From assembly GCA_040182905.1 (NCBI GenBank), contig JARQWU010000009.1:1-54397 (forward strand): 54,397 nt of DNA, written 5' to 3'. Shown in pieces: positions 1-8,926 of this stretch. The notes below the pieces were generated by a model. That model saw nothing but the letters and a program-made list of their open reading frames with translations. It was not told the DNA's origin and searched no databases. Positions within the stretch are counted from its first letter, which is position 1; the number at the start of each line of letters is the position of its first letter. The position numbers and the translations under genes are program-made. The DNA comes from Barthelona sp. PAP020. Taxonomy: Eukaryota > Metamonada: BaSk clade.

Positions 1-364
1 TAATATTGGATCTTTTGGCAATCCAGTCATTGTGAATGTCTAAAAGTTAGAAAAGATTAATTTACACATTACATACTTTACCAGTTCCAGTTTGACCATA
101 AGCAAGAATTGTACCATTAAATCCTCCAAGTACAGATTCAACAATAGGATGAGCAGTGCTTTCATACACATCAGTTTGTTTCGAATTGTCACCAAATGCC
201 CAATGGAAGGAAAATACTTTCGGATCTCTATCACTGTGATCAGGATTTTGAATATAAACAGAATTCTTAGATTCATCAACGTCGACAATTTTTGTATTTT
301 TGTTGGTTCTTTCCTTACTATTCAACGGCCGTAATCTAATCGCAACTTTTACCTCTTCAGGCAT
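1..364 (-). CDS. Kinesin motor domain, N-terminal part (kinesin-2-like), cut by window edge
   Basis: Microtubule motor, seen only from its start codon (362-364) through the P-loop. The protein opens with a kinesin beta-1 strand (VKVAIRLRPLN), continues to a GFNGTILAYGQTGTGK P-loop segment, and carries on after an intron as TFTMTG, the usual kinesin continuation. The intron is 40-76 (37 bases): donor GTATGT, branch CTAAC, acceptor TTTTAG; removing it restores the frame exactly. The VDVD and SVLGGFNGT segments resemble kinesin-2 (KIF3), the anterograde intraflagellar transport motor, which fits the other ciliary genes here. The class is tentative because the neck and tail lie outside the window. 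Confidence 0.85.
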
Positions 365-534
365 TCGAAAATCAAATTATTTGTTCAAAAAAAAATTGAA
401 TTTTTTGACATCAACAAAGTCTTTTTATCATACTATTATTTTTCTAAAAATAGAACAGGAAATCCAGCATAAAAGATTTTAAAAGAAATGATAGAAACTA
501 AAAAGCAAAGTAAATTTATAAAATGCCCGAAAAC

Positions 535-1005
535 CTAGTATCTGTTCATCTTAAAACCATGAGTAAGGAAATAACAATGGTAAAGATCACCATCAACGTG
601 TTTTACCATGGCAATAGCACCTTCATCATCGTTTTGTGAGTTCAAGAAAAACATCATGTTGGCAGCATCGTCAACAAGATCCTTCAAAACAGCACCAATA
701 CCATTCTTGAAGTTTTCCTTGGCATCACCTTCTAATTTGTCAAGAACATTTTTGCAATATTTCTTCAAATACTTCTTGAATTGTTTAGGAGTAAAAGGAA
801 GCAAGTTCATGGAGAAACCCTCGACAAAATCAAGATTTTCATATCCATCATCAGGCATTACACCATCCCAAATAGGATTTCCATCACCATCAAACTTTCT
901 CATGAAAACGTCAAATTCAGTGAGAAATTCGTTAACTTGACGGGAAGGATAAGCATCAGAGATAACTTCAGCTTTGCTAATTAAACAGGACCAAACGGTA
1001 GGCAT
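535..1005 (-). CDS. Translationally controlled tumour protein (TCTP) homologue
   Basis: 156-aa cytosolic protein of the TCTP/Mss4-like fold. Family traits: an N-terminal segment with LISKAEVISDAY (TCTP proteins have LI-S-DE-SD-Y here); a helical hairpin around residues 80-125, with FTPKQFKKYLKKYCKNVLDKLE matching the family's [23 protein letters not shown]; and a C-terminal MMFFLNSQNDDEGAIAMV...YFLTHGFKM block matching FFIGENMNPDGMVALL...FFKDGLEM. Length is close to the usual 165-170 aa. TCTP proteins are abundant, conserved growth-related factors that bind calcium and tubulin in studied species. The start is the only upstream ATG and gives the family N-terminus. Confidence 0.85.
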   Translation of the reverse strand: MPTVWSCLISKAEVISDAYPSRQVNEFLTEFDVFMRKFDGDGNPIWDGVMPDDGYENLDFVEGFSMNLLPFTPKQFKKYLKKYCKNVLDKLEGDAKENFKNGIGAVLKDLVDDAANMMFFLNSQNDDEGAIAMVKHVDGDLYHCYFLTHGFKMNRY

Positions 1006-1230
1006 TCTAAACAGAAAAAAAAAGGGGAGAGAAAATTTGCAAAATTTTCATTTTAAAATTTTTCATTTGAAAATTTATTCTTTTAAAAAAAATTGTTAAT
1101 TTTTTATCAGTAATGTGTTGTGTGGGTTTGAACAAAGAAATAAATGACATTAACAAAAGGAAAAAAAAATTGAAAAAAAATTTGCAAAAAAACAATTTCT
1201 TTCACAATTTTTTGTCTTTGTTAACTAGAA

Positions 1231-1508
1231 ATGGTATGTTTGATGAGCACAATATGTAATTTAGTACATATATATTTCAACTTTTATTTTATTTGATAAT
1301 TCTAACAATAAGGCTGCTTACAAAACCTTCAACAAGAAAAGAAGAATGGCTAAACTTCGTCGTACTAATCGTCGTGCCCCTACTTGGTTATATTATACCA
1401 CTGATGCTAACAATCGTTCTCTTCGGTAATTTAGATTATTTCTATTTATTTCTAACTTTTAGTTCATCTTCTAAGAGAAATTGGAGACGTAATTCATTGA
1501 AACTCTGA
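1231..1508 (+). CDS. 60S ribosomal protein eL39 (two introns)
   Basis: A 53-aa basic protein of the large ribosomal subunit near the exit tunnel. Three exons: 1231-1233 (ATG only), 1313-1425 and 1463-1508. Intron 1 (1234-1312, 79 bases) begins GTATGT directly after the start codon and ends TCTAACAATAAG; intron 2 (1426-1462, 37 bases) begins GTAATT and ends TCTAACTTTTAG. The spliced product contains YKTFNKKRRMAK, RRAPTWLYY and SSSKRNWRRNSLKL, matching eL39's HKTF-IKR-LAKK, P-PQW and NSKRRHWRRTKLGL blocks. Length matches the family (about 51 aa). Without splicing no reading frame gives this protein, so both introns are well supported. Confidence 0.93.
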
Positions 1509-1687
1509 TGAATTTATGTCAAATTTTACTTGTTATCTTCAACTCTCGAATTTTTTTTAAGTATTAAAAGTTGAAGATTTTTTCGTAAACGTTTCTAGTA
1601 TTGGTTTTTTATTTATTGAAGTCAATTAAAAATACAAAAATAATTTATGAAATTAAGAACATGATTCTCCTTCTGAAAAAAAAAGCA

Positions 1688-2006
1688 CTATTTGTTTTGT
1701 TGTCTTTTGGAACTGAAGCTTCTCGAAAGTTCTTCTTCTTTTGTCAACCTTTGCTGGAACGATTGAACCTTATCACGTAAGGAACGAATGACAACAGCTT
1801 TTTGAGAAAGAATCTTGTTCAAATTTTGAACATAATTATCAACATCAGCACCTGGTCTATCGACATCATTCAAAAGAATCATTTCTTCACGCATTAGTTC
1901 CATCATGATGTCCACTTGTTGCCTGTGCAAAGCAATCAGATTATCTTGTTCATCTAAAATTTCAGTGGCAATAGCCTTGTGAGTTAAAGCCAATTGATCT
2001 GTTTCA
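1688..2006 (-). CDS. Kinesin-13 C-terminal end, truncated by assembly gap
   Basis: About 105 C-terminal residues of a kinesin-13 (MCAK/KIF2-type microtubule depolymerase). The segment reads HRQQVDIMMELMREEMILLNDV, then RPGADVDNYVQNLNKILSQKA and FQQRLTKEEELSRSF, which is the helical C-terminal region of plant/protist kinesin-13s. The frame stays open upstream past a TTG codon (residues ETDQ precede it) and runs straight into the run of Ns at 2007-2016, so the neck and motor domain are missing from the assembly rather than demonstrably lost. In other eukaryotes kinesin-13 trims spindle and flagellar microtubules. Confidence 0.75.
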
Positions 2007-2016
2007 NNNNNNNNNN
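2007..2016. other. Assembly gap (10 Ns)
   Basis: A run of ten N characters. A fixed-length run like this usually marks a scaffold join of unknown true size. A kinesin-13 gene is cut on its left, and a reverse-transcriptase remnant that is already open at its left edge begins immediately on its right, so repeats probably broke the assembly here. Confidence 0.98.
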
Positions 2017-2408
2017 GAAATCAGAGACATAATCAAATATGTCATCATATTTGTTCTCTGAGTAGAATTGCCGGTTTAAAAGTTTTCCCAAGTGAACCTC
2101 TTGGTGCAAACAGACGTGGAGATCTCTTATTGACTGACCCACTTCATGGATCAAAGATTTTTGATGTTACTATTGTGGATCAGGTCAAAGTTGGCCGACA
2201 GAGAAAGAAACGGCAGGATCCATCTGTTATTCCTTTGGTATTCTCTGAACATGGTGATCTAAGTTCAGAAGTAGTCGAATTATTTCAACTCATAACCAGT
2301 AAACTCGACTCTTTTGTTCTCAGCCACATGTTTAGGAAGACAAAGTACCTGATGGCCTCCGTTTTGTTCTCATGTCTGGCCAAACTCAATACAGAGCAAC
2401 AATTTTGA
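2017..2408 (+). pseudogene. C-terminal remnant of a second reverse-transcriptase element
   Basis: Open frame from the gap to a TGA at 2406-2408, about 129 codons. It reads RHNQICHHICSLSRIAGLKV, then SEPLGANRRGDLLL, FDVTIV and IPLVFSEHGDLSSEVVELF. This is the tail of a non-LTR-type reverse transcriptase: an RHN-x-V/I helix, an E-P...R-x-D...D-V-T-V pattern suggestive of a restriction-like (PD-(D/E)xK) endonuclease, and a closing hydrophobic-E-x-G motif. The adjacent intact element aligns to it (VRHTKVTKTLVNLARMSGIAG, then YDVTIV) but is clearly diverged, so this is a relative, not a duplicate. The 5' part is absent or hidden in the gap. Its 3' untranslated tail ends in the 10-bp repeats. Confidence 0.7.
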
Positions 2409-2467
2409 TGTAATTTTCCCAGAAAAGTCCCAGTATGACTGTAAAAGAGTCTAGTAAATATCTAAAA

Positions 2468-2497
2468 TAGCCCTAGTTAGCCCTAGTTAGCCCTAGT
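2468..2497 (+). repeat. Three tandem units of the 10-bp repeat TAGCCCTAGT
   Basis: Three perfect head-to-tail copies of TAGCCCTAGT, sitting after the 3' tail of the reverse-transcriptase remnant and 34 bases before the start codon of the intact element. Read on the other strand each unit contains TAGGG, like simple telomeric repeats. The same unit recurs once at the 3' end of the intact element (7413-7421). Function as an insertion target, a template-added tail or a telomere-derived seed is inference. Confidence 0.9.
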
Positions 2498-2531
2498 AGT
2501 AAATAGGTAAAATTAGGAGGATTAGTTTTTT

Positions 2532-5500
2532 ATGAACGGCAATATGCCAGATACGCCCTACGACACAGGGGGTGTATATGTATGTATCAGTGAGCAAGAT
2601 ACAGAGTATCTCAGGGAGCAAAGTGAACCCAATGAGATTACGCCTGTATACGCTAATATTATTGAAGAGAAGGAAGCTATACAAACCAATTACCCGATGG
2701 ATGCACTTCCCACAGGGTCAAAATTGGGTTTTCATAGCTCTACCTTGAGAAAATTAAGTTATGATAAAGTAAGGAAAGAGATTGTAGCAAAAAAGCCACC
2801 ATTTTTTTCTGCTAACACAGTCGCCAACCAGATGCTGTCCACACTTAGGGAACGTATATTAAGAGATCGTCGAAAAGCAGACTCTTATTTGAATACTTTA
2901 AGCACTTCTTTGGAACGTTGCTCTAGGATAGCTAGTCCAACTGGTTTGGTACGAGGATCGAGTCTGACCAACTCTGGAAAGGAGAAAGCTCAATCCAATG
3001 AGAAAATAGTAGGATCACCAAATGCTCATTCAAATAAAGAGCGGTGGTCAAGTGGAAACCTGTCAGATTCCCATGAATCCGAGGAGATGGTTCAACTCCC
3101 ATCAGAAGCTGATCTTTATAAAAATCAAATAGCTAGCAACTCTAATACTAGCAAAAATTCAATTTTGATAGAAGATAAAACGGCTAGCAACAACGAGGAT
3201 TCTACTGCCATTCGGGAATTATCAGTAAGCCAGGACAGAGATAAGCAAATATCTCATATGGCTTACTGGGCAGGTATTTCCAGCGAATCAAGTCCCCTGT
3301 GCTTTGACAAGTGCAGTGGGCCAGAGAATACTGCTAACACAATAGTTGATTTAGCACTTCCAAACCCGATCATTTCGGTTGGAGGGTATCTCTCTGAGAC
3401 AGAAGGACAGATAGAGGATATCTGCTCCAGTTCTAAATTGATGTCTAAGACATCGAAGGTTGGTGAAGTTTCAATCCCAGGTGGCACTGGCACCAATCCA
3501 GCTATAGTTGGTCAGTTTAGTTGCGCAAACAACGACTATATGCTGAACACTTCACGTACGTCACGAGGTTTTTGCTCAAGTATGGTTATTATAGAAGGTG
3601 ACAGTGAAGTGGAGGAGGAAGCTGAGGTAAACCAACTAGGAAAGTTGGTTACTTTGCTAGAAAAGGATCTTGAATCGAAAGAGGATGGTGAATTGGAAGG
3701 ATCAGCAAATTGCCAAGGAGTGAGCTGTACTGAAGGCTATGAAAATCACTCCACAACACTGAGTAAGGGTGCGAGGGATGAACACTTGTATACCCCACGA
3801 AGGGTAGATGGTGCGCACACCTCCACACCGCTCGGTGAGTGTGTTAGTGATTGTCAATTGCCCAATCCACGAAGTTTGGGGATTGATCTTGACTCAGAAC
3901 CGGAGGTACACACTTTGTTAACACAAGATACAGAGTGTGTCATAGAACTTGACTCAAGCATTGAACAAGTCAGACCATTACCCACACATAGAATCATAAG
4001 GAGTTCAGGGGTAGTGAGTGATAGCATGTCTGACGAGGAATTTGCATTATATCAACTGAGATCAAGACTGGACAGCAATCTAATACCCTTGCAATTTGTA
4101 CCAGATGTTATAGCAAAGCTAACGAATGGTCAACGAAAACTAGATGTTACCTCAGAGCAACTTTCTCCCAGGACACCAAATGGTGCTTCGCCAAGGAGTT
4201 CTCCCGGTCTTCGGACCTCGGATTCCTTTGATCGACAATGGTCATCTGCTGTGTTAGCTGTGGGCCAATCTCCCTGCTTAAGTGCAGTTTCTTCGGCTGG
4301 AGTAACTGTACCGGAGTTTGAGATTGGGGTCCCACGACCCGATCAAAGTGATGAAGAAGAGGCTCCAAGGAATGAAGGATTCAGCTCACCATTTGTTCCC
4401 AGTCAGGTCTTGCCGTCCATAGATCGTGAAGTAAATCTGGACATAGCGTTTAAGAATAAAAGAGGAAACTCTAATGCGCTCAGATTTCCTTCAGGGGGTG
4501 ATGAACCAAGTGGCTATCGTAAGATAACACGAAAATTCGAAACCTACGATGACTTTATATCCCTCATCAAGGATTTGTTACAACAGTGCATAGACTACTA
4601 TGCAAGTGTAGGTATTTACCTCACTTTTGAAACTGATGAAAATGGATATAAAATATTTATGGACTCTTCTTCGAATGATCGTGAGGAGAACTTTGTATTG
4701 AGTACAGAGCAATCATTCTATGAAACTGTCACTCACTATTTTGACAGGAGATCATTACTAAAGGGGAAGAAAAAGGCTGCTATTCGCGTCCGTGTCTTTG
4801 AAGATTCACGTGAAGAACGCCAGATACACAACACAAATGGTGCAACACCGCTTGTCAAACAAACATGCACTCGGTGCAGCAAGTGTGGGTTGATGAACAC
4901 TATTTGTGTAAGTAAGTCGACCAGTGGTAAATCTTACTGTGTACTCTGTGCTGCAATCACAGGACAACTCGCCATTTCAGAGGAACAACTTGCACAAAGT
5001 GCTATTGCTTCCCCTCAAGCTCGAATTCGGTTTCATCTACCTGATGATCCGTATATTCACAAACTTTGGGGCTTGAGAGTTGCTGAAGGATTATACCTGT
5101 ACTTAACAGGCAGTGACTTGAATGGTGAATACCTCTGGAATCTTCCGGCACTTTACCTTTTGAAAGGTGGACCCCCAGGTGCATTAAGAAAGAGGTTAGA
5201 ACAACCTCTATACAAGAGAAAACTTCCGAAACCTCACAAAAAGGGTAGAGGAGGATACAAACTGGAATCTCTTATCAAACACAACAGACTAAGCGGTGTT
5301 TATAAGATGATGAAAGGGGAAAGCACTGGGATAATAGACCGACCTGACGAGTCTGAGATGAAAAAGCTGTTTCCAAAAAGGAAAAGAGAAATCATGGAGG
5401 TTAAAACTTCTGATAAGACAAGATGGGTGGATTTCATGCACTCTCTCAGAAGTATTAATGAAAATGCATCAGCAGATCTATTCGGTTGGTCGCTACCCTT

Positions 5501-7352
5501 GATTCTTCCAACATCGGAAACAGGAAATGGGATCATTCTCCTGAATGCACTCTTCAATGAGTTACATAAAGGGAATATACCTGAATCTCTTAGACAGGGA
5601 AGGCTCACCCCGCTTGCCAAACCCAATGGAGGTGTTAGACCTGTAGTTATGGAACCTATGTTCCTTAAAGTTGTCTCGAAATACTTAGAAGAGCAACTAA
5701 AACAAGCCAAAATTGCAGTAGTAAAACATCAGTTCTGCTACACACGCAGCGGCACTACAGTTCTTGCCAGGTTACTTCAAGACTATCTCGAAAGGGATTA
5801 TTGGATACTTGGAATGGATCTTTCAAACGCATTCAACACTCTTGATCGGAATGCATTCTTGAAGAAACATCACCTTTTAGGGTCTGCAACCAATTACATT
5901 ACATCATTGTATAACAAGAGTAATTGGGCAGTTTTTGGTAAAAAGCGGTGGGAGATCTCAAGTGGTATAATGCAGGGTGATCCTCTCAGTCCTCTCTTAT
6001 TCAGTTTAGGAATAGATGACTGTTTAGATCAAGTATCTCGGAAGTATCAGGACGTTTTAGTCCTGGCATACCAAGATGATATATACCTTGTGTCCAAAAA
6101 ACCAGCTTGGAATGCGGGTACCGAGTTGTCCAACCTCTTAGCTGCTAATGACTTGAAGACCAATCTGAAGAAGACATTCATGTGTGGTCCAGACTCTACC
6201 AAGACTCCACAAGGATTTAATATCTCTGTTGTGAGTCAAGAGGAAGGTTTTAAAGCCATGGGTGTTCAGATAAAGAAAGGAACTCAGTCTGTTAGCATGT
6301 CTGAGAGTATGTTTACCATGCTGTTACAATTGCCGAAGCATATGGCGTACATTATCTACCGTCGTCATATCCAACCGAGTTTTACCCATATTTTCAGAGC
6401 GGTAAAACCTGAACGGTTGGATCTAGATCCGCTTCGATCGCAATTTACGCAGTTTTGTGTATACATAGGTATCCCAACCAAGCAAAACGCCCTCACACCC
6501 TTAAAATGTAATGGATTAGGGGTCTTTGATCCAATGATGCTCAGTAACGTTGCCTACTTTGGTGCGTTAGATGATCTGATGGAAAACTTCCCAGAACTGA
6601 GTGAACTTGGCAAAGATTCCCCATTACAAAAGGAGATTGAAAAACACCAAGTCCCTGATCGGAATTCAATCAGAAGTTTTATACCATCATACTTGAGTGT
6701 AGAGAAAATCTCATACCAGAAAGTGCGAACTCTACTCAGGTTCAAAGATCTGATTCAAGTAGGGGGAACATCTTCTCTGGAGAAGCAATTTCTGTCACCG
6801 ACAGAAGGGTGTGAGCTTCTTAGTGATGAATTTTTCGTCACTTCACTTCAGTTGTATCTCTCAAGAGATTCTGAGAGCCTAGAAACTCAAAGAATCACAC
6901 TGAGGGATACAAAGGTTCAAGACAAAAGAACAGTGCGACACACAAAAGTGACTAAAACACTTGTCAATCTGGCTCGAATGTCTGGAATCGCTGGAGTAAA
7001 AGAGAATGTCGCAATTACTCCGCAGGTTATTGCTGATTTTGTGACTTCTCATGGCCATGTGAGGGAGAACGTATACGACGTCACCATTGTGGTTCCAAAT
7101 GAAGGCGACAGCATCGGTCGTACCTTTGACAGGGTGTGCTTACGCAAATCCTCTCATTATTCCCCTACAAAGGTACACACGCTTGCTTTAACATCATTTG
7201 GACACATGAGTACTGAGTTACTTTCCTTCCTGGCCTTCTTAAAGAGGCATATGAGTCCTCTCGTGAAGAGATTCACATTGCCTCGTGCAAGGTACGCCAT
7301 CAGCCTTCAATTGATGGTCACAAGAGTGCTGTCATGGCACTCTGCCAACTAA
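2532..7352 (+). CDS. Reverse transcriptase polyprotein of a non-LTR-like retroelement
   Basis: 1606-aa ORF with no stops. Residues 1 to about 650 are Ser/Glu/Asn-rich, probably disordered, and match no domain I know. Around 779-808 is a Cys cluster (CTRCSKCG...YCVLC), probably zinc binding. The reverse-transcriptase core spans about 985-1200: LTPLAKPNGGVRPV (fingers), motif A GMDLSNAFNT with Asp1096, motif B MQGDPLSPLLFSLGI from Met1147, and motif C AYQDDIYLV (YQDD at 1180-1183). The C-terminus has an RH-x-x-V helix and YDVTIV, positions that correspond to a restriction-like endonuclease in related elements. Family assignment is uncertain; the GVRPV fingers and C-terminal nuclease-like tail favour a non-LTR lineage over LTR elements. 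Intact length suggests recent activity. Confidence 0.85.
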   Translation: MNGNMPDTPYDTGGVYVCISEQDTEYLREQSEPNEITPVYANIIEEKEAIQTNYPMDALPTGSKLGFHSSTLRKLSYDKVRKEIVAKKPPFFSANTVANQMLSTLRERILRDRRKADSYLNTLSTSLERCSRIASPTGLVRGSSLTNSGKEKAQSNEKIVGSPNAHSNKERWSSGNLSDSHESEEMVQLPSEADLYKNQIASNSNTSKNSILIEDKTASNNEDSTAIRELSVSQDRDKQISHMAYWAGISSESSPLCFDKCSGPENTANTIVDLALPNPIISVGGYLSETEGQIEDICSSSKLMSKTSKVGEVSIPGGTGTNPAIVGQFSCANNDYMLNTSRTSRGFCSSMVIIEGDSEVEEEAEVNQLGKLVTLLEKDLESKEDGELEGSANCQGVSCTEGYENHSTTLSKGARDEHLYTPRRVDGAHTSTPLGECVSDCQLPNPRSLGIDLDSEPEVHTLLTQDTECVIELDSSIEQVRPLPTHRIIRSSGVVSDSMSDEEFALYQLRSRLDSNLIPLQFVPDVIAKLTNGQRKLDVTSEQLSPRTPNGASPRSSPGLRTSDSFDRQWSSAVLAVGQSPCLSAVSSAGVTVPEFEIGVPRPDQSDEEEAPRNEGFSSPFVPSQVLPSIDREVNLDIAFKNKRGNSNALRFPSGGDEPSGYRKITRKFETYDDFISLIKDLLQQCIDYYASVGIYLTFETDENGYKIFMDSSSNDREENFVLSTEQSFYETVTHYFDRRSLLKGKKKAAIRVRVFEDSREERQIHNTNGATPLVKQTCTRCSKCGLMNTICVSKSTSGKSYCVLCAAITGQLAISEEQLAQSAIASPQARIRFHLPDDPYIHKLWGLRVAEGLYLYLTGSDLNGEYLWNLPALYLLKGGPPGALRKRLEQPLYKRKLPKPHKKGRGGYKLESLIKHNRLSGVYKMMKGESTGIIDRPDESEMKKLFPKRKREIMEVKTSDKTRWVDFMHSLRSINENASADLFGWSLPLILPTSETGNGIILLNALFNELHKGNIPESLRQGRLTPLAKPNGGVRPVVMEPMFLKVVSKYLEEQLKQAKIAVVKHQFCYTRSGTTVLARLLQDYLERDYWILGMDLSNAFNTLDRNAFLKKHHLLGSATNYITSLYNKSNWAVFGKKRWEISSGIMQGDPLSPLLFSLGIDDCLDQVSRKYQDVLVLAYQDDIYLVSKKPAWNAGTELSNLLAANDLKTNLKKTFMCGPDSTKTPQGFNISVVSQEEGFKAMGVQIKKGTQSVSMSESMFTMLLQLPKHMAYIIYRRHIQPSFTHIFRAVKPERLDLDPLRSQFTQFCVYIGIPTKQNALTPLKCNGLGVFDPMMLSNVAYFGALDDLMENFPELSELGKDSPLQKEIEKHQVPDRNSIRSFIPSYLSVEKISYQKVRTLLRFKDLIQVGGTSSLEKQFLSPTEGCELLSDEFFVTSLQLYLSRDSESLETQRITLRDTKVQDKRTVRHTKVTKTLVNLARMSGIAGVKENVAITPQVIADFVTSHGHVRENVYDVTIVVPNEGDSIGRTFDRVCLRKSSHYSPTKVHTLALTSFGHMSTELLSFLAFLKRHMSPLVKRFTLPRARYAISLQLMVTRVLSWHSAN

Positions 7353-7378
7353 ACCGGACAAAAGTCCAAGCAAAATAA

Positions 7379-7421
7379 AGTTTCTTATTAGTTTCTTATT
7401 AGTAGTAGTAGTTAGCCCTAG
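7379..7421 (+). repeat. 3' tail of the retroelement: 11-base duplication, AGT run and one TAGCCCTAG unit
   Basis: Directly after the element's 3' UTR, AGTTTCTTATT occurs twice in tandem, followed by a short AGT run and TAGCCCTAG. The TAGCCCTAG unit matches the three copies upstream of the element. The next bases are host casein kinase codons. Simple-repeat tails at the 3' end are common for non-LTR elements that insert by target-primed reverse transcription. Confidence 0.75.
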
Positions 7422-7849
7422 GTTTACCATGGCAATCAATTAGAGCAAAAACTAAAAAAGAAAAATATCATAAAATTGGTCTTCGAAAAGTTTATACTCC
7501 TTTACCGGTATTATGTTCAGGTAATGTACCAGATGGCTTCCAAACAATATTAAATTATATCAGAAATTTGGATTTTAAAGCCAATCCTGATTATGACTAC
7601 ATTAGAGATACCTTAAAACTCAGTTGTCAACACTACATTGATACTGAATCTGATGAAATTGTTTATGATTGGCAAAAAATAGGGGCTGATGAATATTCCA
7701 AAGCATCTATTTTTACCAAAGAATATTTACAACTTTTGGGTAATTTTAACACAAGCGATAGCAGCAGCAATGATAGCAAGGATCGTTTAAGTACAAGTCT
7801 ATCTCTTGTGAGTTCTAATAATTTGATATTAAATTCTCCTCATTTTTAA
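7421..7849 (+). pseudogene. Casein kinase 1 family gene, 3' fragment, disrupted by the retroelement
   Basis: From 7421 the frame reads G-LPWQ, then AKTKKEKYHKIGLRKVYTPLPVLCSG, FQTILNYIRNLDFKANPDYDYIRD and a divergent Ser/Asp-rich tail, ending at a TAA. This is the C-lobe end of CK1 kinases (LPWQGLKA, KKEKYxxIGxxK, P-LC-G, YLNYxRxLxFxxxPDYxYLR). The N-lobe, hinge and catalytic loop are missing: upstream bases are the retroelement tail, and a stop (TAG, 7409-7411) closes the frame. The 5' half, if it exists, must lie left of the element array, probably inside the gap at 2007-2016. As assembled, no functional kinase can be made. Confidence 0.85.
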
Positions 7850-8342
7850 ATTTACTAATTTTGCATTTATCTTGTGAAAGTTTTGAAATTTTAATGCTGA
7901 TCATCTTTCACACAATTGTATCATGTACATTCAGTTTTTTTAGTCTCCTTTTATTTACACATTTTCATTTTTATCAAAATAAATGAATTTTCTTTTGTTT
8001 TTTTGTTTTGTATGTAATGGTAACAATATAAAATTGCAATTATTATAACTGTTGGAAACTTTTGATTTTTAATTATGGAAGTGCTTTCCCTTTCATTTGA
8101 CTGATTTCAAGTTTGAAAGACCTTTTATAAATGTTTCAAAAAAGAAAAAAGAAACTATCAATCAAATCTTTAATAATCAAAAAAGAATAAAAAGATATAT
8201 TATTAATTTACATGAAAATACAAATTTCATTAATCACACAATAACTTTCAATATTATATTATTAATAAAAAATAAATAATTATCATCAATTTTCTGCGAA
8301 ATGAAACTTTTTAAAAATAAAGTCACGAAAAACTACCATCAA
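7850..8342. other. Intergenic, convergent 3' ends
   Basis: AT-rich stretch between the casein kinase fragment and the IFT43-like gene, which end toward each other. It holds homopolymer runs and a low-complexity Lys/Asn reading frame (8097-8279) that I do not consider coding. No RNA gene or repeat seen. Confidence 0.6.
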
Positions 8343-8855
8343 TTATGATTTTTCACTTATTTTTTCTTGAGATTCTTTCAAAGCCACCAAACGAGCATTT
8401 TCTTGTTCGGCAAATTTAAAATCAATATCTTCGAAAACAATCAATTGTTCATTGAGATCAGCTAATAAAGAATCATACGTCCAATGTTCATCATATTGAT
8501 TAGATTCAAAAATTCCAAAAGGTAAAATCAAATCAAGTAACTCTGAAACTTGATCATTCGAAATATCACAAAACTCTGATTTAGGCATTACAGCTTTAAT
8601 TTCTTGATTTAATTTGTCAATATCCTGTAGTTTTGGAATGAAATCAACAGGAACTTTAGAAATTTCACTTTGAAAACCTTCATTTGCACCTAATTCAGGA
8701 ATGACCAACACAGGTTGAGTGCTTTCCATATTGTTCATTGGTGGAGGACTAGGGGTTGAATCATCTCTCAAAGGATTGAAATCTTCGATTATTGTTGAAC
8801 CAACAATATTTTTTTCTTCAATCTTATCATCGTCTTCTAAAAACCAATAACTCAT
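8343..8855 (-). CDS. IFT43: Probable IFT43, intraflagellar transport complex A subunit
   Basis: 170-aa acidic protein. IFT43 is a small IFT-A subunit needed for retrograde transport in cilia. The family pattern is an acidic disordered N-terminus, an IP-L segment, then D-x-D/S-x-L..LL....P...... E-D..W..D.L..E/DL. Here I see LVIPEL and FIPKLQDI, then ISNDQVSELLDLILPFGIFESNQYDEHWTYDSLLADLNEQL, which fits that order and spacing. The gene is divergent from the coiled-coil gene at 8927, with only 71 bases between start codons, consistent with a shared promoter. Homology is judged by eye from a short conserved block, so moderate confidence. Confidence 0.6.
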   Translation of the reverse strand: MSYWFLEDDDKIEEKNIVGSTIIEDFNPLRDDSTPSPPPMNNMESTQPVLVIPELGANEGFQSEISKVPVDFIPKLQDIDKLNQEIKAVMPKSEFCDISNDQVSELLDLILPFGIFESNQYDEHWTYDSLLADLNEQLIVFEDIDFKFAEQENARLVALKESQEKISEKS

Positions 8856-8926
8856 TTGAAAAGCAAAATGAAAGTAAAAAAAAAAAAGAATGAAAATTGA
8901 AATTTGATTTATTTTTATCTAACCGA

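Larger units (their letters stand above)
2468..7421 (+). mobile_element. Intact non-LTR-like retroelement bounded by TAGCCCTAG repeats
   Basis: Element of about 4.95 kb: 10-bp repeats, a short A/G-rich leader with TAGG motifs, one 1606-codon ORF, a short 3' UTR, two copies of an 11-base AGTTTCTTATT unit (7379-7400), an AGT run and a last TAGCCCTAG. It is visibly GC-richer than the flanking host DNA and uses codons (CTC, GGG, CGG) that neighbours rarely use. No long terminal repeats or terminal inverted repeats are visible. The right edge is sharp, because casein kinase coding sequence resumes at 7421-7424. The left edge is less certain, since the repeats could belong to the upstream copy's tail. 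Confidence 0.8.

Noticed and set aside
2532-7352. LTR retrotransposon or DIRS element
   Set aside because: No long terminal repeats, protease, RNase H/integrase or tyrosine recombinase motifs were found in the ORF or flanks.
8097-8279. 60-codon Lys/Asn frame in a spacer
   Set aside because: Composition follows the AT-rich spacer and it has no promoter-like or conserved context.
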